DNA of 64,000 nucleotides. It comes from JALYGY01 sp963800975. Lineage in GTDB: Bacteria; Actinomycetota; Rubrobacteria; Rubrobacterales; Rubrobacteraceae. Numbering within the stretch: the stretch's first letter is position 1; the number at the start of each line of letters is the position of its first letter. Shown here in pieces: positions 16,893 to 23,534 of the stretch. Position numbers and translations under genes: made by a program. Below the pieces are notes generated by a model that was given only the letters and a program-made list of their open reading frames with translations, was not told the origin of the DNA and made no database searches. Location of the stretch: NCBI GenBank assembly GCA_963800975.1, contig CAWDDB010000005.1, positions 286,353 through 350,352 on the forward strand, in the 5' to 3' direction.

Positions 16893-18288
16893 ACCGAAGA
16901 CGCTCGTAGAGAAGGTGTGGGAGAAGCACGTCGTGAGGCGGGCCGAGGGGGAGCCGGATCTCCTCTACGTCGACCTCCACCTCGTGCACGAGGTAACCTC
17001 GCCGCAGGCCTTCGAGGGCCTCAGGCTCGCGGGGCGGGGGGTACGCCGCCCGGACCTCACGCTCGCGACTATGGACCATAACGTCCCGACCACCGACGTG
17101 ACGGTGCCGGTGCGGGACAAGGTCTCCGCCAAGCAGATGGAGGCCCTGCGCGAGAACTGCCAGGAGTTCGGGATAGAGCTCAACGAGTGGGGCGCGATCG
17201 GCCAGGGCATCGTACACATCATCGGGCCGGAGATGGGCCTCACGCAGCCCGGGCTCGTTATCGTGTGCGGCGACTCCCACACCGCTACGCACGGCGCCTT
17301 CGGCGCCCTCGCCTTCGGCATCGGGACGAGCGAGGTCGAGCACGTCCTCGCGACGCAGACCCTGCACCAGAAGAGGCCGAAGACGATGGCGGTCACGGTC
17401 GAGGGCGAGCTGCCAGCCGAAGTCACCGCCAAGGACCTCATGCTCGGCATCCTGAACAGGATCGGGACCGGCGGCGGGGTCGGCCACGTCATCGAGTACA
17501 GGGGCGAGGCCGTGCGCTCGCTCTCTATGGAAGGCCGCATGACCGTCTGTAACATGTCCATCGAGGGCGGCGCGCGCGCCGGGCTCGTCGCGCCCGACGA
17601 GACCACCTTCGAGTACCTGCGGGGCCGCGAGTACGCCCCGAAGGGCGAGGAGTGGGAGGCCGCGCTCGAGGAGTGGAAGAAGCTCCCGACGGACGAGGGC
17701 GCCGAGTTCGACAAAGAGGTCGTCATACAGGCCGAAGAGCTCGTGCCATACGTCTCGTGGGGGACGACGCCGGCGCAGACCGTCCCGCTCGACGGGGAGG
17801 TCCCCGAGCCCCAGAACGACGGCCACGAGCGGGCCCTCAAGTACATGGACCTGAGGCCTGGAACCCGGATGCGGGACATCGAGGTCGACACCGTCTTCCT
17901 CGGGTCCTGCACCAACGCCCGCATCGAGGACCTGCGGGCCGCGGCCCGCGTCCTCGAAGGTCAGGAGGTCAAGGAGGGCATCCGGGCGCTCGTGGTCCCC
18001 GGCTCGATGCGCGTCAAGAAGCAGGCAGAGGAGGAGGGCCTGGACGAGATCTTCACGAGCGCCGGCTTCGAGTGGCGCAACGCCGGGTGCTCGATGTGCC
18101 TGGGGATGAACCCGGACATCCTGCAGCCGGGCGAGCGCTGCGCCTCGACGTCCAACCGCAACTTCGAAGGACGCCAGGGCAAGGGAGGAAGGACGCACCT
18201 CGTGAGCCCCGTCGTCGCCGCGGCGACGGCCGTGATGGGCCGCTTCGCCTCGCCGTCAGAGCTCGGCGTTCCCGTGGAGGTGAGGTAG
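16885..18288 (+). CDS. leuC: 3-isopropylmalate dehydratase large subunit
   Basis: A 467-residue aconitase-family large subunit. It has TLVEKVWEKHVV at the start, MDHNVPTTD, GDSHTATHGAFGALAFGIGT, and the 4Fe-4S cysteines in FLGSCTNARIEDLRAAA and CSMCLGMNPD. With LeuD it isomerises 2-isopropylmalate to 3-isopropylmalate in leucine synthesis. The FeS cluster acts as a Lewis acid. leuD follows with no gap. A T-box or leader-peptide control region is not visible because the gene overlaps the methyltransferase upstream. Confidence 0.95.
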   Translation: MDRPKTLVEKVWEKHVVRRAEGEPDLLYVDLHLVHEVTSPQAFEGLRLAGRGVRRPDLTLATMDHNVPTTDVTVPVRDKVSAKQMEALRENCQEFGIELNEWGAIGQGIVHIIGPEMGLTQPGLVIVCGDSHTATHGAFGALAFGIGTSEVEHVLATQTLHQKRPKTMAVTVEGELPAEVTAKDLMLGILNRIGTGGGVGHVIEYRGEAVRSLSMEGRMTVCNMSIEGGARAGLVAPDETTFEYLRGREYAPKGEEWEAALEEWKKLPTDEGAEFDKEVVIQAEELVPYVSWGTTPAQTVPLDGEVPEPQNDGHERALKYMDLRPGTRMRDIEVDTVFLGSCTNARIEDLRAAARVLEGQEVKEGIRALVVPGSMRVKKQAEEEGLDEIFTSAGFEWRNAGCSMCLGMNPDILQPGERCASTSNRNFEGRQGKGGRTHLVSPVVAAATAVMGRFASPSELGVPVEVR

Positions 18289-18876
18289 ATGGAGCCCGTA
18301 AAGAAGGTAGAGGGCAAGGCGCTGCCGCTCGGCTGGGAGGACGTGGACACCGACCAGATCGTGCCTAGCGACGCCCTCAAGCGCATCGAGCGGACCGGCT
18401 TCGGCCAGTTCCTGTTCTCCTCCTGGCGCGAGGACCCGGAGTTCGTGCTGAACAAGCCCGAGCACGAGGACGCCGTCGTTCTCATAGCCGGGAAGAACTT
18501 CGGGAGCGGATCCAGCCGCGAGCACGCGCCGTGGGCCATACAGGACTACGGCTTCGGAGCGGTCATCGCCCCCTCCTTCGCCGACATCTTCAAGAACAAC
18601 TGCGCGAAGATAGGCCTGCTCGCCGTGGAGCTACCCGAAGAGTCGGTGCAGAGGCTCCTGGACGTCGTGAGGGACGATCACACATCCCGCGTCTCAGTCG
18701 ACCTCGAAGGACGCGTCGTGAAGGCGCCAGGCCTCGAAGAGCCCTTCGCCTTCGACAACCACGCCCGCTACCGGCTCATGGAGGGCCTCGACGACATAAG
18801 CCTGACCCTTACCCACGAGGACGAGCTGGAGGAGTTCGAGAAGTCGCGCCCGGACTATCTGCCACAGGTGCTGTAG
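18289..18876 (+). CDS. leuD: 3-isopropylmalate dehydratase small subunit
   Basis: A 195-residue swivelling-domain protein of the aconitase family. It shows DVDTDQIVPSDALKRIERTG, then GKNFGSGSSREHAPWAI with the substrate-binding GSGSSREHA loop, followed by IAPSFADIFKNNCAKIGLL. It starts at the base after the leuC stop, so the two subunits are co-translated. It completes the isomerase of leucine synthesis. The 117 bases downstream, before the convergent DUF6438-EVE gene, show no clear terminator. Confidence 0.95.
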   Translation: MEPVKKVEGKALPLGWEDVDTDQIVPSDALKRIERTGFGQFLFSSWREDPEFVLNKPEHEDAVVLIAGKNFGSGSSREHAPWAIQDYGFGAVIAPSFADIFKNNCAKIGLLAVELPEESVQRLLDVVRDDHTSRVSVDLEGRVVKAPGLEEPFAFDNHARYRLMEGLDDISLTLTHEDELEEFEKSRPDYLPQVL

Positions 18877-18993
18877 AAGCTCGAGACCAAGGGGTTTCGT
18901 CTTCCGAGCTCACTACTACTTTGACGTTTTCGAGGTTGCTTACGCCTGTGCGCTAGATCCCAAACGATGCGCGTCGAGCCTGAGAACTTAAGG

Positions 18994-19896
18994 TCACGCC
19001 AATCCTTTCGAGGCCAACAGGTGTGCCCACTCTCTATCGAGCTCGGCGGCCGATTCGTAGGGGATTGTGATGCCGCCCGTTCGAGTGTCCCAGTGGACGC
19101 CTCCTAAGGAGCCCTCTTTGAGGACGGTGCGCGGGAGTATCTCTTCGGAGTCGGAGTCGAGCAGGACGTAGAGGCGGATGGGGACGTAGAGGGCCAGTTT
19201 GCCCTTCCTGGCCTCGGCCTCGTCCCAGTGCTCCTGCTGGTACACGTCGGATGTGGCCCAGCCTGAGGCAAAGATGCCGCGCCGCTCCCCGCTGCTGGAT
19301 CCCTGGCGCATCATGAAGACGCGGTCTCCGGCGGTGATCTTCTGGTTGCGGCCGCAGCTCCACGAGGTCGCGTAGTAGCCGTAGTCCCTGACGTCGTCTA
19401 TGCAGTCGTGCAGGTCTTCCCACTTGAAGGCCTTCTCCGGGTTCCAGGTAAGCAGGTATGTGGGGTGGCCACCTTCGGGCGGGGGTTGGAAGTCCGGCTC
19501 CGTGTACCTCTCGACGCCAGCGATGCGGTCGATCTCATCTTCGAGGTCGGTTAGCGCGGCCGGGGCCGCCGGGTCACCGTGGTAGTGCTCGACGCTCTTG
19601 GAGCTTCCGTCCGCGTACTCGATCGAGGTCAGGCAGCCGGGAGCGCCGGCGAACTCGCGGTCTGTGTAGCGATCCTGCATACGGGAGTAGCGCGCGTTCT
19701 CGAACGCCTCGGCCAGACGTTGCAGCCTTCTCCGGGAGAACTTCCACTCGTGCTTGCCCGTCTTGTCGACGTGGGCTTTACCGGAGTACCGGACCGTTCC
19801 CGTTCCCAGCACGGTCAGCTTGTAGACCGGGCATGGGCCATCGCAGGGGGTGCGTTGCAGCGTGATCCTGCTTACCTCCGAGGGCACCCGAACCAC
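18994..19896 (-). CDS. DUF6438-EVE domain fusion protein
   Basis: A 300-residue two-domain protein. Residues 8-130 match DUF6438: RITLQRTPCDGPCPVYKLTV, a V-R-Y-S-G strand, and YADGSSKSVEHYHGD. Residues 140-298 match the PUA-like EVE fold seen next to HNH nucleases: YLLTWNPEKAFKWEDL, SWSCGRNQKITAGDRVFMM and RRGIFASGWATSDVY. EVE domains bind modified cytosines or RNA bases; DUF6438 has no known role to my knowledge. The start is GTG 19896 or the nearby GTG 19887, which is better spaced from GGGAGAGG. It stands alone, facing leuD and diverging from the LLM gene. Confidence 0.72.
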   Translation of the reverse strand: MVRVPSEVSRITLQRTPCDGPCPVYKLTVLGTGTVRYSGKAHVDKTGKHEWKFSRRRLQRLAEAFENARYSRMQDRYTDREFAGAPGCLTSIEYADGSSKSVEHYHGDPAAPAALTDLEDEIDRIAGVERYTEPDFQPPPEGGHPTYLLTWNPEKAFKWEDLHDCIDDVRDYGYYATSWSCGRNQKITAGDRVFMMRQGSSSGERRGIFASGWATSDVYQQEHWDEAEARKGKLALYVPIRLYVLLDSDSEEILPRTVLKEGSLGGVHWDTRTGGITIPYESAAELDREWAHLLASKGLA

Positions 19897-20001
19897 CTCT
19901 CCCGAGACCTGTCTCGCGGATTATACGGGGGCGGCGCTTTGCCGCGGCTAAGGGCTGGCGCTACGATGGACGCTGTTGCCAGCAGGAGAAGGGGGATCTC
20001 G

Positions 20002-20919
20002 GTGCCGGAAGTCGCGATCATGATCGAGGGTCAAGAGGGTGTCGGCTGGGATCTCTGGCGGAGGCTGGCGCGGGCCGTCGAGGACTCTGGTTACGTCGGT
20101 CTGTACCGCTCGGATCACTTCCCCAACGACAGGACTGGTATGCACCGCGACGCCCTGGAGCTGTGGACGTCGCTTACCTGGCTTGCCGGCAACACCGAGA
20201 GGATAGAGTTCGGTCCGCTGGTCTCGCCCGTCTCCTTCCGCCACCCGGTGATCACGGCCTGGCAGGCGTCCGCCGTGGACAACCTGGCCGGCGGTCGGCT
20301 GCGGCTCGGCGTCGGCGCCGGCTGGAACGAGGGCGAGCACGAGGCCCACGGCTTCGAGCTGCTGGACACAGCGAGCCGGTTCGCGCGCCTGGAAGAGGGC
20401 CTGGAGGTAATTACCCGGCTTCTAGGCAGCGAGGAGCCCGTCTCGTTCGAGGGCGAGTTCTACGAGCTGAACGACGCCCTGCTGCTGCCTCGTTCCCCGC
20501 GGCCCGGCGGGCCCCCGATCGTCATCGGCGGGAACGGTCCCAGGCGTACGCTGCCCCTCGCCGTCCGCTTCGCCGACGAGTGGAACGCCGTCCTCCTGAC
20601 CCCAGAACGGTTCGCGGAGCTGAGCGGGCGTCTGACCGACATGCTGCTGGAGGCTGGCCGGCCGCCGGAAGCGGTGCGACGGACCCTGATGACCCGCGCC
20701 ATCTGCGGGCGCACCGCTTCAGACGTCGAACGCAAGCTAGGGGGGGAACCCGCGGACGAGCTGCGCACCTCCGGAGTAGTCGTCGGCACCGGGTCGGAGG
20801 TCGCCGAGCAGCTAGAGCGTCTGGGCGAAGCGGGCGTCGAGCGGGTGATGCTGCAGTGGCTCGAGACGGAAGACATCGATGGCCTCGAGGCGATGGCCGA
20901 GTCGGTCCTGTCCCGGTAG
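20002..20919 (+). CDS. LLM-class (F420-type) flavin-dependent oxidoreductase
   Basis: A 305-residue luciferase-like monooxygenase fold. It shows VGLYRSDHFPNDRTGMHRDA, WTSLTWLAGNTERIEFGPLV, NLAGGRLRLGVGAGWNEGEH and PIVIGGNGPRRTLPLAVRFA. The last is the cofactor-phosphate loop. In Actinomycetota such proteins mostly use F420. The substrate is unknown. I chose GTG 20002, six bases after AGAAGGGGG, over ATG 19966, which has no ribosome site. The stop TAG is the first half of a TAGAAT box that seems to drive the next gene. Confidence 0.83.
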   Translation: MPEVAIMIEGQEGVGWDLWRRLARAVEDSGYVGLYRSDHFPNDRTGMHRDALELWTSLTWLAGNTERIEFGPLVSPVSFRHPVITAWQASAVDNLAGGRLRLGVGAGWNEGEHEAHGFELLDTASRFARLEEGLEVITRLLGSEEPVSFEGEFYELNDALLLPRSPRPGGPPIVIGGNGPRRTLPLAVRFADEWNAVLLTPERFAELSGRLTDMLLEAGRPPEAVRRTLMTRAICGRTASDVERKLGGEPADELRTSGVVVGTGSEVAEQLERLGEAGVERVMLQWLETEDIDGLEAMAESVLSR

Positions 20920-20922
20920 AAT
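20917..20922 (+). promoter_or_regulatory. TAGAAT -10 box of a probable leaderless transcript
   Basis: TAGAAT lies exactly six bases before the ATG at 20929, and no ribosome site is present between them. The same spacing occurs before mutS (59905) and the small ORF at 62674. Transcription would start at or next to the start codon. Confidence 0.55.
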
Positions 20923-20928
20923 TGGGTT

Positions 20929-21375
20929 ATGGCCTCACGCGCGACTCTGATCGGGTTCAACCACGTCGCCCTCGAGGTCGGCGACATCGAGGAGGCCCTG
21001 GAGTTCTACGGGCGACTCTTCGACCTGAAGCTGCGCGGGCGCGGCCCCGGAATGGCGTTTATCGACGCCGGGGACCAGTTCATCGCACTCTCCGAGGGGC
21101 GCAGCCAGGAACCCGACGGTCATCGCCACATAGGGCTCGTGGTAGACGACCGCAGGACCCTCAGGCGGACGTTGCGGGAGCTGGACGTCGAGATACTGCC
21201 CGGCAGGGGTCTCGACTTCCTCGACCCGTGGGGCAACCGCTGGCAGGTCGTGGAGTACTCCGAAATCCAGTTCACCAAAGCCCCGCACATCCTGCGGGGG
21301 ATGGGCCTCGACCACCTCAAGAAGACCGAAGATGCCCTGGAGCAGCTGCGAAAGAAAGGTCTGGCTTCGGACTGA
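20929..21375 (+). CDS. VOC-family protein
   Basis: A 148-residue glyoxalase-fold protein: GFNHVALEVGDIEEALEFYG at the start, GMAFIDAGDQFIALSEG, HIGLVVDDRRTLRRTL, and FLDPWGNRWQVVEYSEIQF. A second-half His and a terminal Glu are in metal-ligand positions. The start has no Shine-Dalgarno sequence; TAGAAT six bases upstream suggests a leaderless message separate from the LLM gene. The function cannot be assigned further. The next gene starts two bases after its stop. Confidence 0.82.
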   Translation: MASRATLIGFNHVALEVGDIEEALEFYGRLFDLKLRGRGPGMAFIDAGDQFIALSEGRSQEPDGHRHIGLVVDDRRTLRRTLRELDVEILPGRGLDFLDPWGNRWQVVEYSEIQFTKAPHILRGMGLDHLKKTEDALEQLRKKGLASD

Positions 21376-21376
21376 G

Positions 21377-21811
21377 GTGGAAGTCGCAAGGGCCGAAATA
21401 CAGGAGATCATCGACCGGGAGACGCGGGCATGGGACACCCGGGACGTTGACCTGCTCCTCACCGTGTTTCACCCCGACATGGTCTGGCCCTGGCCGAAGA
21501 CCCCGGGTTCCCACGACCCGGTAGACTGGCGCCTCGTGCTGGGCAGGTACGACGCCGAGAGATGGGGGAGACGCTGGCACGCGTTGTTCGACACGCACGA
21601 GCTGATCCGCAACGTGCGCGAGACCAGGAAGATAGAGGTATCGGATGAGGGCGACGGGGCCCTCGCCGTGGTCGACATAGACACCCTGTGGCGAGACGCG
21701 AACGGCGCCGAGAGTCACTGGAAGGGGCGGGTCTGCAAAGTGTACTCGAACGTAGGCGGTGAGTGGAAGATGACGATGCACACGGGGGTGCTCGAGTACC
21801 CGTACGGCTAA
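21377..21811 (+). CDS. NTF2-like (SnoaL/DUF4440-type) protein
   Basis: A 144-residue cone-shaped NTF2 fold. It has EIQEIIDRETRAWDTRDVDL, then VFHPDMVWPWP, and late strands WKGRVCKVYSNVGGEWKMTM. The HTGVLEYPYG end is typical of a small hypothetical branch of this fold. The GTG at 21377 follows the VOC stop by one base, so it is probably translated by coupling. An upstream ATG in the same frame lies inside the VOC gene and is less likely. No function is assigned. Confidence 0.72.
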   Translation: MEVARAEIQEIIDRETRAWDTRDVDLLLTVFHPDMVWPWPKTPGSHDPVDWRLVLGRYDAERWGRRWHALFDTHELIRNVRETRKIEVSDEGDGALAVVDIDTLWRDANGAESHWKGRVCKVYSNVGGEWKMTMHTGVLEYPYG

Positions 21812-21835
21812 CGGTGGCTTCGGGCGCGATCGTCC

Positions 21836-22780
21836 TCAGAACACCAGGCTGTTGCGCACCAGGAACCGGCTATCGAAGCGGATGGGCACGCCCTCACCTT
21901 CCAGTACTGACCCCGAGCCGCTCCTGACGGCGTGGACGTGCAGGTGGGGCTCGGTGGTGTTGCCCGAGTTGCCCACGTTTCCCAACCACTGGCCATCGGA
22001 GACCTCGTCGCCCTCCTCGGCCGCCACGCTGCCCTGCCTCAGATGCGCCAGGAGGACGTCCACCGCGGGACCGTCCCTGGTCTCGGCGCAGCGTACCACG
22101 ACGTGGTTGCCGGCCGGCCTTTCGGGGTCCGAGGCCGGCGGCCTGAAATCCTCCCCGCCGTCCTGCGCGGTTAGCACCTCGCCGGCGCACGGGCTGGTTA
22201 CGCTCGCCCCGAAGGCCGCGTAGCGGGCAGGGTCCGCGGGGTACAGCCCCCACGCGCGCGTTCCCACGGCTTCGAGTTGCCCGACGTCAACGGCGTAACG
22301 CTGCGCGCGGTCGACGTTGTGGTAGTTCAGGCCCGGGCTGCTGCCCCCTTGCGCGACGTAAGACACGCCCTCTTGCAGGGGGAAGGAGAGCTCCGCCGTC
22401 CGAGGGTCGCCCGGGGAGAGCGCCAGAAGCATCTGTACGCTAGAGAACCCGAAAATGGCGGCCAGGAGGAGGCTGGTGATCAGGTTCGCCCACCCACCGA
22501 ACGAGGACGGTGTTCGCCAGACGGGCGTGACTTTGGCGCGCAGCCGGCGCAGGGAGACGAGGGCCACTATCAGGAACGCCGCCGGTAGGACGAAGCGAAG
22601 CGGGTAACCGACCCAGTCCCAGCGGCCCACCAGGAAGAAGAAGGCCACGTAAGAGCCGCCGCCCAAGACCGCCGCGAGCCAGGCGACCAGGCTCGTAAAG
22701 TCGCCTCTCCACAACCACACGATGAACAGGACAGGCACGAGCAGCTGGGTCGCCAGGAGGAGCACGATCGCCACGGTCAT
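21836..22780 (-). CDS. Membrane-anchored M23-family metallopeptidase
   Basis: A 314-residue protein with four or five membrane segments in residues 1-125 and a C-terminal LytM/M23 domain facing outward. The zinc ligands are visible as the N-terminal H-x-x-x-x-x-x-x-D pattern in NYHNVDRAQRYAVDV and the C-terminal HLHVH in GNVGNSGNTTEPHLHVHA. M23 enzymes cut peptidoglycan cross-bridges or are regulatory relatives. The membrane part replaces the usual signal peptide. It converges with the NTF2-like gene and lies 28 bases beyond the stop of the membrane gene that accompanies the XRE regulator. Confidence 0.82.
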   Translation of the reverse strand: MTVAIVLLLATQLLVPVLFIVWLWRGDFTSLVAWLAAVLGGGSYVAFFFLVGRWDWVGYPLRFVLPAAFLIVALVSLRRLRAKVTPVWRTPSSFGGWANLITSLLLAAIFGFSSVQMLLALSPGDPRTAELSFPLQEGVSYVAQGGSSPGLNYHNVDRAQRYAVDVGQLEAVGTRAWGLYPADPARYAAFGASVTSPCAGEVLTAQDGGEDFRPPASDPERPAGNHVVVRCAETRDGPAVDVLLAHLRQGSVAAEEGDEVSDGQWLGNVGNSGNTTEPHLHVHAVRSGSGSVLEGEGVPIRFDSRFLVRNSLVF

Positions 22781-22808
22781 GCCGACCCCGCCTCTCCGAT
22801 GCGGCCCC

Positions 22809-23198
22809 TCAAGAGCGCCACCTCAGCCACAGCAGCGCCGCCAGGTAGCTCGCCCCCGAGACGAGGCAGATCAGGGCGTAGGGCTGGCCGTCCTCGCCGC
22901 GCCCAAGCTCCCACAGGAACAGCCCAAGCACGACCAGCACGGTGACGAACCCCATGAAGGCCACCGCCAGCACGCCGAAGCCCTCGTAGCGCTCGTCGGC
23001 CGGCTGGCCGCGCAGCTGCCGCACCAGCTCGCTGCGGCCTCCCAGCAAGAGCAACCCGCCGTAGGCCACCATGATCGCCAGCATCCAGACGCCCCTCTCA
23101 GGGTCGCCGCCCAGCCACGAAAGAACCAGGTAAGCCCCACCTATCCCCAACACCAGCGCCGGCACCAGCCAGCGCGACCACTCAATCTTCTCCTTCAA
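22809..23198 (-). CDS. Small integral membrane protein (partner of XRE regulator)
   Basis: A 129-residue protein with four predicted membrane helices (about 12-29, 37-55, 74-96, 107-126) and a short charged loop, GRSELVRQLRGQPADERYEG. The R-G-x-x-x-D-E-R-Y motif between helices 2 and 3 is characteristic of the DUF2178-like proteins that travel with small XRE regulators. Its ATG lies inside the last codons of the regulator gene, a 17-base overlap, so the two are coupled. It may be a membrane sensor or effector; no activity is known. Confidence 0.75.
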   Translation of the reverse strand: MKEKIEWSRWLVPALVLGIGGAYLVLSWLGGDPERGVWMLAIMVAYGGLLLLGGRSELVRQLRGQPADERYEGFGVLAVAFMGFVTVLVVLGLFLWELGRGEDGQPYALICLVSGASYLAALLWLRWRS

Positions 23199-23394
23199 CG
23201 CGAAAAACCTCCTCCACAGGCCTGCCGAAAAACCGCGCGAGCGACATCGCCAGCGGCAAAGACGGCGTGTACCGACCGGTCTCTATGGCGTTGATCGTCT
23301 GCCGCGAGACGCCCATGATCTCGCCCAACTTCGCCTGCGAGAGGCCCATGCCGATTCTGATCCCGCGTACCTCGTTGTGTACCCTGGTGCCCAT
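23182..23394 (-). CDS. Small XRE/Cro-type helix-turn-helix regulator
   Basis: A 70-residue protein that is almost entirely the HTH: VRGIRIGMGLSQAKLGEIMG, VSRQTINAIETGRYTPSLPL, and ARFFGRPVEEVFRVEGED. This compact YozG/Cro-like class has no separate effector domain. It heads a two-gene unit with the membrane protein that overlaps its end. A perfect dyad with TTGACA on both strands lies 35 bases upstream, the expected operator. Divergently, the KefB-type gene starts 140 bases away, so the dyad could also influence that gene. Confidence 0.88.
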   Translation of the reverse strand: MGTRVHNEVRGIRIGMGLSQAKLGEIMGVSRQTINAIETGRYTPSLPLAMSLARFFGRPVEEVFRVEGED

Positions 23395-23428
23395 CTCGTC
23401 GCCCAGACCTTACTCATCAACGATGAAA

Positions 23429-23446
23429 TGTCAAGTTCGCTTGACA
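23429..23446. promoter_or_regulatory. Palindromic operator/promoter upstream of the XRE gene
   Basis: TGTCAAG (23429-23435) and CTTGACA (23440-23446) form a perfect dyad with a TTCG centre. Each arm contains TTGACA reading outward. On the minus strand TTGACA is followed after 16 bases by TAAGGT (23407-23412), a plausible -10, twelve bases before the regulator's ATG. Binding here would cover the -35 element. Confidence 0.65.
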
Positions 23447-23534
23447 TCGGAGTGTCGCGCTGGCACGAGCAAGTGCGGCGGACGGTTCTCGGATGGTGTT
23501 CCTCGGCTCTTGAGTAGGCTAGTGTAAGGGGTGC

